A stretch of 64,000 nucleotides of DNA from positions 62,001 to 126,000 of the forward strand of contig CAZZAM010000004.1 in assembly GCA_964652775.1 (NCBI GenBank), read 5' to 3'. The position numbers were made by a program, and so were the translations under genes. The DNA comes from UBA11346 sp038060575. GTDB taxonomy: Bacteria > Planctomycetota > UBA11346. The first letter of the stretch is position 1; each line of letters opens with the position of its first letter. Below are positions 41,646-51,569 of the stretch, piece by piece. The notes beneath the pieces were generated by a model. The model saw nothing but the letters and a program-made list of their open reading frames with translations, made no database searches and was not told the origin of the DNA.

Positions 41646-42863
41646 ATGACAGATGTCCTGTTGATCAACATCACTGGTCCGGACCATCCGGGCATCAGTG
41701 CGCGGCTCACCGGGGTCCTGGCCAATTGTGGGGCGCAAGTGCTCGACGTCGCCCAGTCATCCATTCACGATCAACTGTCGCTCGGGCTGATTATCGCTCT
41801 GCCTACTGGCACACGACACGGTGATGTCATCAAGGAGACACTCTTTGCTGCTCACGAAGTTGGTGTGCAGGCCCGTTTCGAGCCGATCGCGGTCGACCGC
41901 TACGAAGCTTGGGTCGCGGGGCAGGGCTCCGAGCGTCACAGTCTGATTCTCTTGGGTCGCGGACTGAGTGCCGAACAGATCAGCGCGACGACGGCGGTCA
42001 TCGCAGCCCAGGGTCTCAACATCTTTGCGATCCAACGGCTGTCAGGTCGAGTGAGTTTGAGTAATCCGCCCGCGACTCCGCGTTCCTGTATTGAATTCTT
42101 GCTTCGCGGCCATCCCAGCGATGGGGCTGCGATGCGCGCTGCGTTTTTAGAGCTCTCTGCTCGGCTGGGCATCGACATCGCCATTCAGGCCGATGACATG
42201 TATCGACGCAGTCGGCGGTTGGTCTGCTTCGATATGGACTCGACCTTGATCCAGACCGAAGTGATTGACGAATTGGCGGTTGCCGCCGGGGTGGGTGATC
42301 GGGTCAAAGCGATCACCGAGTCGGCCATGCGCGGGGAGCTCGACTTTGCCGAGAGTTTCCGCCGCCGGGTCGCGCTGCTCAAGGGCCTTGATGCGCGAGT
42401 GCTTGATCGCATTGCCGAGCAGTTGCCGCTCACCGAGGGGGCTGAACGGCTGTGTTCCGTGCTTAAACGTTTAGGCTATCGGCTGGCGATCCTGTCTGGC
42501 GGATTCACTTATTTCGGGCGCCATATCCAGCGCAGACTCGGGATTGATCATATGCACGCGAACGAGTTGGAGATCGTTGATGGCCGTTTAACCGGGCGTC
42601 ATCTGGGCGAGATCGTGGATGCTGCGGCCAAGGCCAGATTGCTGCGTCAGATTGCCGCCAGTGAAGGAATTGCCCATCAGCAGGTCATTGCGGTCGGTGA
42701 CGGTGCCAACGATTTGCAAATGCTCTCTGCTGCGGGCCTTGGCATCGCCTTTCATGCCAAGCCCATCGTGCGCGCTGCTGCGGGACACGCGATCAGCACC
42801 CTCGGTCTGGATGCGCTGCTCTACATGCTTGGTTTGCGCGATTGGCAGCTCGACCAGGTCTGA
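41646..42863 (+). CDS. serB: Phosphoserine phosphatase with N-terminal ACT domains
   Basis: Last step of serine synthesis. From ATG 41646 the 405-residue product begins with an ACT domain (LLINITGPDHPGISARLTGV) followed by a second regulatory domain to about 185. The HAD phosphatase has CFDMDSTLIQTEVIDELA (catalytic Asp196, Asp198), ILSGGFTYF, and GDGANDLQMLSAAGLGIAFHAKP. Long SerB forms with ACT domains are known. The frame starts earlier (41511), but the conserved part begins at 41646. Confidence 0.94.
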   Translation: MTDVLLINITGPDHPGISARLTGVLANCGAQVLDVAQSSIHDQLSLGLIIALPTGTRHGDVIKETLFAAHEVGVQARFEPIAVDRYEAWVAGQGSERHSLILLGRGLSAEQISATTAVIAAQGLNIFAIQRLSGRVSLSNPPATPRSCIEFLLRGHPSDGAAMRAAFLELSARLGIDIAIQADDMYRRSRRLVCFDMDSTLIQTEVIDELAVAAGVGDRVKAITESAMRGELDFAESFRRRVALLKGLDARVLDRIAEQLPLTEGAERLCSVLKRLGYRLAILSGGFTYFGRHIQRRLGIDHMHANELEIVDGRLTGRHLGEIVDAAAKARLLRQIAASEGIAHQQVIAVGDGANDLQMLSAAGLGIAFHAKPIVRAAAGHAISTLGLDALLYMLGLRDWQLDQV

Positions 42864-42957
42864 GGATTCCCTCGCCGGGAGGCGTGTCAGTACAACGGTT
42901 ACGTCGGTCTATGAAGAGCTTGTAAGGATATGGTGTTCTGCGATATGAAACCTGAGT

Positions 42958-43512
42958 ATGGATAACGAACAGAGCCTTATTGAATCGGCTCAGGCCGGCA
43001 ACACGGATGCCTATGACCGGGTAGTCGCACTGCGCTTGCCGTCGCTGCGGGTATTCGTCGCCATGCGTGCACCGGTGCCGCATCTGATCGACGAAATCGT
43101 TCATGAAACCTTCGTCTTTGCGTTCTTCCATCTGCATGACTTCGTAGCTGGTAGCGATTTCCTGGCTTGGCTGCATGCTATTGCAGGAAACCTTACGCGT
43201 CAGGCGCGCCAGCGCTTTAGCCGCGAACAAGTACAGCGTCGGCGCTATGCCGAACATCAGGCCATCGCTTGTGAAGACGTTCCCGCCGGGGAATCCATCG
43301 ATCATGCGGCTGCTCTTGGGGACTGTATTCAGCATCTTTCGGACAAGCAACGCGCGCTCATCATGTACAAGTATAGTGAAGATTTGTCGGCCGAAGACAT
43401 CGCTGGTCGGCTTGGACAGACCATCGATTGGGTTTATGTGAATCTGCATCGACTGCGTCATGCGCTCAAAAACTGCATCGAATCGAAGTTGAGCATGCAG
43501 GTGAGTCCATGA
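42958..43512 (+). CDS. ECF-type RNA polymerase sigma factor
   Basis: A 184-residue extracytoplasmic-function sigma factor with region 2 (RVVALRLPSLRVFVAMRAP, IDEIVHETFVFAFFHL, FLAWLHAIAGNLTRQARQR) and region 4 (HLSDKQRALIMYKYSEDLSAEDIAGRLGQTIDWVYVNLHRLR). Its stop overlaps the ATG of the FecR-type gene (ATGA), a usual sigma/anti-sigma layout. Likely responds to a surface or carbohydrate signal, given the partner's carbohydrate-binding tail. Confidence 0.92.
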   Translation: MDNEQSLIESAQAGNTDAYDRVVALRLPSLRVFVAMRAPVPHLIDEIVHETFVFAFFHLHDFVAGSDFLAWLHAIAGNLTRQARQRFSREQVQRRRYAEHQAIACEDVPAGESIDHAAALGDCIQHLSDKQRALIMYKYSEDLSAEDIAGRLGQTIDWVYVNLHRLRHALKNCIESKLSMQVSP

Positions 43513-44867
43513 ACGGCGGAGATCGCGTTCGTGAGCGAGACATTGGCCGCTATCTGGACGGCACGCTGTCAGCGACAGAGTGCGAACTCCTGCAGCAACG
43601 TTGCGTGGAAGATCCAGTCCTACTGGAGGACTGTGTAGGGCAGTTGCGTCTGGATCACGCCTTGCGTGCTCAGTTGGCTGGGCCGGAACGTGATCGGCAG
43701 GCGCGTCAACGGATCGTTGCCGCGCTCGCGGGGGCGAATGTGGATGACGCTCGCGGTCGCATCATGCAAGTGGTGCGACAACGTGTCGGCGCGAGCGCGA
43801 AACGCCGTCTCCATCGACGTCGTAAATTGTGGTTCCCCCTCGCGTTAGCCGCCGCTGCAGCACTGGTCATTGCCTTGTTCTTGCCGACAACGGTGCCTGC
43901 TGTTCGTTCGTTGGATGTGGCTGTATGCTCGGCTGTTGATGGCCAGGCGACCGTGCTGCGAGATGGCAGTTCATTGGCCTTGGGTGTTGGCATGTCCCTG
44001 CGTGTTGGTGATGAATTGCTTACAGCATCGGGGGTGACTGCATGTTGGCGTTACTCTGATGAGGCGACGGTGGTGACCATGGTTGGCGATACCAAACTGG
44101 GCGTTCGCCAGGAGGCCGGAGGCAAGCGGCTGGATCTGGCTGCTGGTGCCATCACCTGTTCGGTCGCCCGCCAAGCATCAGGCCAAGACCTGCGCGTTAT
44201 CACGACTGGTGCTACAGCCGTTATCAAAGGGACTGAATTTACGATGCAGTGTACTGGGAACTGGGCCAAATTGTCCGTTGTCGAGGGGTTAGTGCAGTTT
44301 GAACGACGGCATGGCGCTACCGAGTTGGTGGGCGCAGGCCAAAGTGCTGAAACGCTGTCCGAGACCCAGACTGTGTCGCTCAATCTGCTACGTGCTCCGG
44401 GCTTCGAAGGTGATGTGTCGGCTTGGCGGCGCGTTGATTGGTTGGGTCGTTCGTTTGACGACAACGAAAAACACGGAGGCAGCCGTGCGTTACGACTCAG
44501 CCCGACCGTGGCGAAAGATGCCGACGTATACCAGGATCTGAAAGTGGAACCCGGCGCACAACTGCATCTATCGCTGTGGATCCGCGGCCAAGCACTTGAC
44601 GGTCAAGGGGCTGTAGTCCAGGCGATGTGGTTGCGTCGCCAGGTTGGCGATGGCGACTCATCGATCGACACGCTGGGTAAGCACGGAGTCCTCGTTGCGT
44701 GCCAGGAGTTGGGGCCCTTCACCGGCACGTTTGCGTGGTGTGAGCGAGGCATGGACGTAACCGCTCCGTCTGATGCTCGTTTCCTGCGTGTGCGTGTACT
44801 GACTCATACCATGCGCACGTCGAATCCCGCGTTGTGGATTGACGATATCCAGCTGATTTGCCGCTAA
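43509..44867 (+). CDS. FecR-type membrane regulator with carbohydrate-binding domain
   Basis: A 452-residue anti-sigma/FecR-like protein. The cytosolic N terminus (GRYLDGTLSATECELLQQRC) resembles a zinc-free anti-sigma domain. One membrane helix (LWFPLALAAAAALVIALFLP) lies near residue 115, followed by a FecR domain (about 135-290; GDELLTASGVTACWRYSDEA, TTGATAVIKGTEFTM) and a jelly-roll carbohydrate-binding domain (about 295-452) ending LWIDDIQLICR. It is coupled to the ECF sigma factor and probably controls it from outside. Confidence 0.85.
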   Translation: MNGGDRVRERDIGRYLDGTLSATECELLQQRCVEDPVLLEDCVGQLRLDHALRAQLAGPERDRQARQRIVAALAGANVDDARGRIMQVVRQRVGASAKRRLHRRRKLWFPLALAAAAALVIALFLPTTVPAVRSLDVAVCSAVDGQATVLRDGSSLALGVGMSLRVGDELLTASGVTACWRYSDEATVVTMVGDTKLGVRQEAGGKRLDLAAGAITCSVARQASGQDLRVITTGATAVIKGTEFTMQCTGNWAKLSVVEGLVQFERRHGATELVGAGQSAETLSETQTVSLNLLRAPGFEGDVSAWRRVDWLGRSFDDNEKHGGSRALRLSPTVAKDADVYQDLKVEPGAQLHLSLWIRGQALDGQGAVVQAMWLRRQVGDGDSSIDTLGKHGVLVACQELGPFTGTFAWCERGMDVTAPSDARFLRVRVLTHTMRTSNPALWIDDIQLICR

Positions 44868-44948
44868 TACTGGGTGACACAGGTGGTCCCCATCGCGTCA
44901 GGATGCCGCATCTCGCTGTAAGGAAGTTCGGGGCTGGGCTATGGCCAT

Positions 44949-47642
44949 ATGAAGCCACCACCGCCCGGGAACCTCATCATGCGTTTCGCAGCCATTCCTA
45001 CGTCTTCGGTCCAATCCCTTACCAGTCAGCATCTCAGTGGCTTCCGGCTGCTGCCGGTGTTGGCCTGTTTGCTGGCGTTGATCACTGCGCCAATCGGATG
45101 GGCGGTCGAAACCATCACGGTGGATCCAGCTAATCGCCACCAGGTGATTGAAGGCTGGGAATTTACCCCGTCGTTTGGCCAGGAGGACAAGGTCAACGAC
45201 CGCTACAATCCGCTGTGGCTGAGCTATAAAGATGAAGTGATCCGCCGCATGGTCGAAGATATGGGGATGAATCGGATCCGCTTGGAGATCAAGAGCGGAG
45301 CCGAGAACCCGGTCGACTACTGGACTCAGTTCATCAACGGCCAGATCACCTACACGCAGGTCAAGAGTCACTGGTATGAGAAGATCAATGACAACGCCGA
45401 CCCGAACACGGCGAATTTGGCCGGGTTCCAATTTTCCGAGATCGATCAGAAAGTTGAGCAAGTCGTGTTGCCGATGAAGAGCCGGCTGGAAGCGCGTGGA
45501 GAAAAATTGTTCCTCAATCTCAATTACATCGACTTCAATTTCACGGGAAATCTCCAGGGAACCTTGTCGCACGCGAAAAACCCGGCCGAGTACGTGGAAC
45601 TCATCGTCCTGACCTTTAAGCATCTGCAGACGAAGTATGGCCTCGTTCCTGACGCATTCGAGATCATCCTGGAACCTGACAATACGGTTGGCTGGCGCGG
45701 TGCCCAGATTGGCAACGCGATTGTTGCGGTAGTTGATGCACTGGCCGCCGCTGGATTCTATCCGCAGATCATCGGCCCATCAAATATGAGTACGGCCAAT
45801 GCGATTACCTACTTTGACCAATTGATCCTGGTTCCTGGAGCACTTCAGCGTCTGAATGTTATTTCATATCACCGCTACAGCGGGGCGACCTTGGCCAATG
45901 TCCAGGCTCTGGCTACCCGGGCACGGACGAATGGCCTGAAGACCGGCATGCTTGAGTGGACGAACGCAACGATTGCAACCCTGATCCAGGATCTGACGGT
46001 GGCAGACAACACGGCGTGGCAGCAGTGGGGGGCGGTTGGCCTCAATAAGCCGATTACCGATCCATCCTATCTCTACACCGTTGATCTGACGGATCCTGCC
46101 GTCCCGGTGGTGTCGCTGATGAATAAGGCGAATCTCTTCCAGCAGGTGTTCAAGTATGTCCGTGCCGGGGCCACGCGCATTGGTGCCACCAGCTCGAACA
46201 CGGCGAGTTACGTCCCAGTCGCCTTTCAGAATGCTGACGGCGGATTTGTGGTGACGATCAATAATCTTTCGACCGCGGCCTTCGATGTTCGTGGGCTGCC
46301 GGCCGGAACCTATGGGATCACCTACAGCAACAATAGCACGGTGCGCGCCATCAATGTGGCCAAGGCCGATGTGACGATTGCTGCCGGTGGCGTCATCACG
46401 GTCAGTGGTCCGGCAGCTTCCGGCGGCGGAGCGATCACCGTTTTTTCAAAGTCGGCACCTGTGCTGACTGCACCGACAATTATCACCCAGCCGCTGTCAG
46501 CGAGTGTGACAGTTGGTGCGAGCGCAGCCTTCACCGTCGTGGCGACGGGCAATCCGGCGCCGACGTACCAGTGGCGGCGCAATGGTGTGAATATTTCTGG
46601 AGCCACTGCTGCTAGTTACATCACCCCGGCAACTGTGCTGGCAGATTCCGGCAGCAGCTTTGTATGTGTTGTGAGTAATAGTCAGGGATTTGTCACCTCG
46701 AACCCGGCAACCGTGACGGTGACGAACGTGTTGTCCGCGCCAGTGATCAGCACTCAGCCGGTATCGGCGAGCGTGACCGCCGGTGCGACGGCGATGTTCA
46801 CCGTCGTGGCGACGGGCAATCCCGCACCGACCTACCAGTGGCAGCGCAATGGCGCTAATATTTCTGGTGCCACATCCGCTAGTTACAGCACTCCGGTGAC
46901 CGTGCTTGCGGATTCCGGCAGCAGTTATGTCTGTGTCGTGAGTAATAGTCTGGGAGTCGTCACTTCGACCGCTGCAATCTTGACGGTAACGGTCGCCGCT
47001 GCGGGGCCGATGGGTCATTGGCAATTCGATGAATCAAGCGGCCTCGTGGCTGCCGATGCCAGCGGAAATGGCGGGACCGGTGCACTGAAAAACATGACCG
47101 GCACTTGGGAGCCTGGTCAGCTCGGTGGCGCTTTGCGCTTCACTGGCGGAACCCAACTCGTGCAAGTTCCCGACAGCAACGCCTTGGACGTTGGTACGAG
47201 CTTTACCCTGAGTGCCTGGATCAAACCAACGACATTCGGATCCTACACCAGCGCAGGATGGGGACGTATCTTGGCAAAGGGCAGCGTCGTTGGAGCACGC
47301 TACGACCTGTGCCTCAATGCTGGCAAACTGGTATTCAAAGGGGCGGCGTCCGATGTGTCATCGCCAGCCGGCCTCATCACCCTGGGCGTTTGGCAGCATG
47401 TGGCCGTGACCTATGACGGAACCACACTGCGCATGTACCGCAACGGCGTCCTGGCTCTGTCGCAAGCCATCGTATTCGCCAACACGGCAAACACGGAGCC
47501 GCTCTACATCGGCAACGCCGCCGCAGCTAATCGTGCGTTCGTTGGATTGCTGGACGATGTGCGTATCTACAGCCGAACACTGAATGGAACCGAGGTTATG
47601 AATCTGCTCACTGCTCAGAACATGCTCCTGGGAAATGGCTGA
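44949..47642 (+). CDS. Secreted multidomain glycoside hydrolase with Ig and LamG domains
   Basis: An 897-residue exported protein. The signal peptide lies near residues 30-52 (RLLPVLACLLALITAPIGWA); ATG 44979 is an equally good start. A TIM barrel of clan A type (near GH30/GH39) spans about 55-410, with candidate acid/base Glu in IILEPDN near 241 and nucleophile Glu in GMLEWTNA near 336, then a beta-sandwich to about 500. Two Ig-like domains (about 505-595 and 597-685) are near copies of each other, and a LamG/concanavalin-like domain (GPMGHWQFDESSG onward) ends the protein. Substrate not assignable. Confidence 0.8.
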   Translation: MKPPPPGNLIMRFAAIPTSSVQSLTSQHLSGFRLLPVLACLLALITAPIGWAVETITVDPANRHQVIEGWEFTPSFGQEDKVNDRYNPLWLSYKDEVIRRMVEDMGMNRIRLEIKSGAENPVDYWTQFINGQITYTQVKSHWYEKINDNADPNTANLAGFQFSEIDQKVEQVVLPMKSRLEARGEKLFLNLNYIDFNFTGNLQGTLSHAKNPAEYVELIVLTFKHLQTKYGLVPDAFEIILEPDNTVGWRGAQIGNAIVAVVDALAAAGFYPQIIGPSNMSTANAITYFDQLILVPGALQRLNVISYHRYSGATLANVQALATRARTNGLKTGMLEWTNATIATLIQDLTVADNTAWQQWGAVGLNKPITDPSYLYTVDLTDPAVPVVSLMNKANLFQQVFKYVRAGATRIGATSSNTASYVPVAFQNADGGFVVTINNLSTAAFDVRGLPAGTYGITYSNNSTVRAINVAKADVTIAAGGVITVSGPAASGGGAITVFSKSAPVLTAPTIITQPLSASVTVGASAAFTVVATGNPAPTYQWRRNGVNISGATAASYITPATVLADSGSSFVCVVSNSQGFVTSNPATVTVTNVLSAPVISTQPVSASVTAGATAMFTVVATGNPAPTYQWQRNGANISGATSASYSTPVTVLADSGSSYVCVVSNSLGVVTSTAAILTVTVAAAGPMGHWQFDESSGLVAADASGNGGTGALKNMTGTWEPGQLGGALRFTGGTQLVQVPDSNALDVGTSFTLSAWIKPTTFGSYTSAGWGRILAKGSVVGARYDLCLNAGKLVFKGAASDVSSPAGLITLGVWQHVAVTYDGTTLRMYRNGVLALSQAIVFANTANTEPLYIGNAAAANRAFVGLLDDVRIYSRTLNGTEVMNLLTAQNMLLGNG

Positions 47643-47671
47643 GCGGCGTTCTGGGTCACCGTAGAACCAGT

Positions 47672-47702
47672 GGATTCACGCAATGATGGATTGCGTGAAT
47701 CC
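47672..47702 (+). terminator. 13-bp hairpin between convergent genes
   Basis: GGATTCACGCAAT (47672-47684) and ATTGCGTGAATCC (47690-47702) pair perfectly around GATGG. CTTTTA follows on the plus strand, so it should terminate the glycoside hydrolase gene. The same bases encode the last residues and stop of the convergent esterase. Confidence 0.75.
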
Positions 47703-48857
47703 AACTTTTACGGTGTGGTCGATCATCGGCACTTTGCAGCCGCTGATTTGGAACATCACCATAGAGACCATATCTTCCTGCGGATCGATCCAGGTGTTGG
47801 TTCCTGCCGCGCCGCCCCAGCCAAACTCGCCGACCGATCCAATGTTTTGTTTCTCGGCCAGACTGCGGATGACGGAAACTCCGTAGCCATAGCTGATATT
47901 GAAGCGCTCAATGGCCGGGTGTCCTGGTGGCAGGTGGTCTTGGCGCATGAAATCGACAGTCTTTGGGCTAAGGATTCGCGTCTTACCGAGGGCACCGCCG
48001 CCGAGCATCATCAGCGCAAAGCGCAGGTAGTCGGGTGTGCTCGAAACTAGGCCGCCGCCCCCGGACAGGAACGCAGGTTTTTCCAAGTACGGTCGATCTT
48101 CGGTCTGTCGGCGGACAATGCGTGCGTTGGCGTCGTGCTCGTAAAGGACGGCCAGACGAGCGTGTTTGCTTGGTGGGACGAAGAACGACGTGTCGTGCAT
48201 GCCGAGCGGGGCAAAGATGCGTTCGTGAAAGAATACGTCGAGCGTCTGTCCGGAAATAATTTCGATAATACGGCCAAGGATGTCATTGGACGCCGAATAG
48301 CGCCACAGTTCACCGGGATGTCCCAGGAGTGGTTCCTTGCAGAAATCCTTGATGAACGCGGCGAGATCCTTGCCGCTGTTTCCATACAACTGTGCCAATG
48401 CGTAACCGAGACCACCGGTATGGGTCAAGAGATCGTGGATGGTGATGTCGCGTTTGGGCGGAACTAATTTAGTGTTGCCATTTGCTTCGGTAACTTTGAC
48501 TTTGAGATCAGCGAACTCTGGCAGAAAGCGCCGAACTGGATCTTGGAGGGATAACTTCATTTCTTCGTAGAGCATCATGGTCGCAACGCAGACGATCGGC
48601 TTGGTCATCGAGTAAATTCGAAACAAGGTGTCTTCGCGCATGGCGATGCCCTTCTCGACATCCTGCATGCCGTAGCAGTGCAAATGGGCAATGCGCCCTT
48701 GCCGTGCCACCACCGTGATGGCGCCAGCAAGCGTGCGCTCAGCGACGATGCGGTCCAGATAGGCTTCAACGCGCTCAAGTCGCTTGGGACATAACCCAAC
48801 GCGGTTCGGTGAAGTTTTGGAAAGCGGCCAGGAAGACGAACCGGAATTCTTGCGCAT
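47676..48857 (-). CDS. Serine beta-lactamase-like esterase/peptidase
   Basis: A 393-residue enzyme of the class C beta-lactamase/EstB/DD-peptidase family. The SxxK motif is FRIYSMTKPIV near residue 84, the Tyr motif RYSASND near 190, and HTGGLGYA near 150. No signal peptide is visible, so it may be cytosolic. Such enzymes hydrolyse short esters or peptide amides; esterase is the likeliest role without a Ser-Tyr-Lys cell-wall context. Its C terminus is encoded inside a hairpin (47672-47702). Confidence 0.87.
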   Translation of the reverse strand: MRKNSGSSSWPLSKTSPNRVGLCPKRLERVEAYLDRIVAERTLAGAITVVARQGRIAHLHCYGMQDVEKGIAMREDTLFRIYSMTKPIVCVATMMLYEEMKLSLQDPVRRFLPEFADLKVKVTEANGNTKLVPPKRDITIHDLLTHTGGLGYALAQLYGNSGKDLAAFIKDFCKEPLLGHPGELWRYSASNDILGRIIEIISGQTLDVFFHERIFAPLGMHDTSFFVPPSKHARLAVLYEHDANARIVRRQTEDRPYLEKPAFLSGGGGLVSSTPDYLRFALMMLGGGALGKTRILSPKTVDFMRQDHLPPGHPAIERFNISYGYGVSVIRSLAEKQNIGSVGEFGWGGAAGTNTWIDPQEDMVSMVMFQISGCKVPMIDHTVKVGFTQSIIA

Positions 48858-48911
48858 AGTCGTGGCAGTGTTTACGCCGGAGGCGGAGGTCCAGTGGCGT
48901 GCGCGTTGCGG

Positions 48912-51137
48912 TTACTCCCCGTGCGGTGCCAGATCCTTTTCAGTCAATTCGATCAGCGCTTGCCCGCCGCGCGTGCCCTGGACCAATGATGGCGTCTTGC
49001 CATCGGCCGCGGCTTTCCAGGTCCAGGTGTCGGACTTGTCACCGATTATCACCGTAACCGTGTTGCCATCGGCTGTCTTGGTGATGCTGACGGCAGGTTT
49101 CTTCCCCCATGGATCCAAAACGCAGGCGAAGTGAACGGCTTCGGATTGAGCGGTAATCCGGAATTGGTCCATGGTGAGATCGCCGCGGCGGCCGACCAGC
49201 TTTACCGGTTTAATCTCTGCCTGGACGGCCACATCAGCAGCAACCTGGAAGGCAACGGTCTTACCGCCTTTACCGGCTGCGGTTCCCAGCACGGTGTTGG
49301 GAGCGTTGGTTGCATCAAGGAGAACGCCTTTCTCGGTGATACCTAACCAGGTGATGGCACGCTGCTCAGCGGCGACGATATCATCGAGCAACAGAATGTA
49401 TTCGCCGGGCATCCAAACCGCTGTTCGACGGAAACGATTGATGATGGGATCGGGCAGTGCTTGATGATGTTCGTAAATGTTCTTTTCCGTGATCCCTCGG
49501 TAGGCAGAGCTGGCCTCGCCTTCGATGATGACGCGTCCGCCAGTGCCTTCTTTCCAACCGGTGAGGTAGGACAGAGTACGCATATCGGCTTTGGGGATTG
49601 GCTGCGTGTATTCGTAGCCTTCGGTGACCTGGCCTTTCCCATCCACCAATATCGTGCTGATGGTTTCGGTCGACTTAGGCATGGAGTACGTGCCGGGGTG
49701 AAAAATCAGATCGCCGGCCATAGCCAGTGCGAATGAATTCGCGTCTGGGTCATCGTGTGCGACGTTGACATACAGTGGCTCACCCTTGTCGTTTTTGTTT
49801 GCCCAGGCGTATTCATTGAGGCGATAGCCACCAGTAGGCCCACACTTGAACGTCAGTGCGACGCCGTTTGGCGTCCAGTTGTCGCGCATGCTGGCCACGC
49901 CAAGATCAGCGAATAGCCGATTGGTTGGGAGTGCGAGATAGTCGCCTCCTGATAAGGTCGGGTCGTAGAAGACGAGCATAGGCCACGTGTGCTTCTGATC
50001 CTTCTTTGCCTTCTGGAACGTCTCCATGCGGAAGGTTAATGCTGCGTGGGCAAGCTTGTCCCGACTGAGTTGGGGACCGGCGAAAAAGCCAGCATCCAAG
50101 CGATCAAAGCCGAAGCCGTTGCCATTGTCATCATCGCCAAAGCTGACATTCCCACCACGGCCCGGCGCCCAGAAATACAGTTGCTGTGCCCACGCATTGC
50201 GCAGGCATGGACTGCTCTGGTAGGTTGTTCCCAGGGCGCGGTCCATCATGCGACTGGCCAAAGCGAGATAGGTAAAGCCAAAGACCTGATAGCCAGTTCC
50301 CTCGTGGCAATCGCCGTCGTGCGGCTGCCACTTCAAAATGAAATCCATCTCGTTCTTGAATTGCTCCATCATGTAGCCGGTATCCAGACCCGGTTCGTCG
50401 GCGATCGCGAGCAGGCATGCCGCCATGCCAGCATTGCGGTGCCAGCGGTGATTGTTGGCTGGATCTCCTTGCCAGTATTTGACTGGGCCGACCGCTAATT
50501 TCTGGTGCCCAAGGTACCACATGCGGCGAACGTGGAGCAGGATCTTAGCGGCCATTTTCGTGCGGAATTCAGGTTCCAGTTCAGTATAGATCGCATCGAA
50601 CAGGAGACCGGTCATCAGCATGTTGTTGCCGGCGCCCATGCTGCTGTCGAGTTCGGCGGTGTCGGCCCAGTACGGTTCACGCAACATGATGTTGAGGATG
50701 GCGATAATTTTATCTTTGATTTTCGTTTCTTTGCTCAGGTGATAGGCGTAGGAAAGTCCAGAGTAGGTGCCGCCGGCCAACCAGATCGCCGGTGTATCGT
50801 CCTTGATGTATGCTGGGGTACCTTTGCCGACTCCAAACACGCCGGCGATTGCGATGACGTCATCGATCGCTTGCTTGAGCACAGCGTCGTGCGTGGAAGC
50901 CTCGCGCAGCACCTCAATCTCTTTGTTGGTGAACAGCAGGCGCGGATGTTGCCCGGCGAGTTCGGCCCTCAGTGTGATTGTTTTCGTTGCCTTGGGATCC
51001 GTGGTGGGGACCAACGCCAAATTCGCTTGGTAATCAACCGGCTTTCCCTTTCGTGCTGCTTTGTCCTCGGCCGCAGCAAACCCCATCGTTAGGATAAGTG
51101 CGAAACAGGTTGAGATAAAGCGCACGCTGATCGTCAT
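48912..51137 (-). CDS. Secreted heparinase II/III-like protein
   Basis: A 741-residue exported protein (signal FISTCFALILTMGFAAA). The start of the toroid domain is HPRLLFTNKEIEVLRE, with WADTAELDSSMGAGNNMLMTG and HDGDCHEGTGYQVFGFTYLA in the helical part, and a heparinase-type beta-sandwich after about 420 with VAHDDPDANSFALAMAGDL and FHPGTYSMPK. This matches the PL family folds acting on uronic-acid polysaccharides such as alginate or heparin. ATG 51137 begins the signal peptide. Confidence 0.83.
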   Translation of the reverse strand: MTISVRFISTCFALILTMGFAAAEDKAARKGKPVDYQANLALVPTTDPKATKTITLRAELAGQHPRLLFTNKEIEVLREASTHDAVLKQAIDDVIAIAGVFGVGKGTPAYIKDDTPAIWLAGGTYSGLSYAYHLSKETKIKDKIIAILNIMLREPYWADTAELDSSMGAGNNMLMTGLLFDAIYTELEPEFRTKMAAKILLHVRRMWYLGHQKLAVGPVKYWQGDPANNHRWHRNAGMAACLLAIADEPGLDTGYMMEQFKNEMDFILKWQPHDGDCHEGTGYQVFGFTYLALASRMMDRALGTTYQSSPCLRNAWAQQLYFWAPGRGGNVSFGDDDNGNGFGFDRLDAGFFAGPQLSRDKLAHAALTFRMETFQKAKKDQKHTWPMLVFYDPTLSGGDYLALPTNRLFADLGVASMRDNWTPNGVALTFKCGPTGGYRLNEYAWANKNDKGEPLYVNVAHDDPDANSFALAMAGDLIFHPGTYSMPKSTETISTILVDGKGQVTEGYEYTQPIPKADMRTLSYLTGWKEGTGGRVIIEGEASSAYRGITEKNIYEHHQALPDPIINRFRRTAVWMPGEYILLLDDIVAAEQRAITWLGITEKGVLLDATNAPNTVLGTAAGKGGKTVAFQVAADVAVQAEIKPVKLVGRRGDLTMDQFRITAQSEAVHFACVLDPWGKKPAVSITKTADGNTVTVIIGDKSDTWTWKAAADGKTPSLVQGTRGGQALIELTEKDLAPHGE

Positions 51138-51261
51138 GGAATGCTCCCTACGGCCGCGATGGACCGGATTGGTGACCCAAGTACTCGAGCGGGACTATTG
51201 GCGAACACTATATTCGTCCACGAAGAAGCACGCCAACGGCTAGGCGGTGTCTCACCGGATG

Positions 51262-51561
51262 CTAAGACTCGATGTCTCGGGCGTGGCGTTCTGCAACCTG
51301 CTTAATTCGGGCGTAGAGCCACAACGGGCAGGCGATACAGGTGCAGAAGAGATTGACGACGATGATGTTTACGCACGTGAGGATGTGGTAGGGATCATGG
51401 ACCACGTGGGTGACCTCGTCTGCGCTCACGGATGCGCCCATGCCCATGACGACGGCAAGGTAGATGCAGCCAATCACTGCGATGGCCAGGAAGGTCAGGG
51501 TCAGGATGCCTGAGATGCGCAGCATGCCCTGGCGATTGGATTCACCTGACTCAGGACGCAA
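51262..51561 (-). CDS. Small two-helix membrane protein
   Basis: A 99-residue protein with two membrane segments (ILTLTFLAIAVIGCIYLAVV and LTCVNIIVVNLFCTCIACPL) and a basic end. Start is TTG 51561; ATG 51525, just before the first helix, is equally likely. It begins 8 bp after the preceding exported-protein gene, so they are probably co-transcribed. No family recognised. Confidence 0.6.
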   Translation of the reverse strand: MRPESGESNRQGMLRISGILTLTFLAIAVIGCIYLAVVMGMGASVSADEVTHVVHDPYHILTCVNIIVVNLFCTCIACPLWLYARIKQVAERHARDIES

Positions 51562-51569
51562 GCCCAGGA

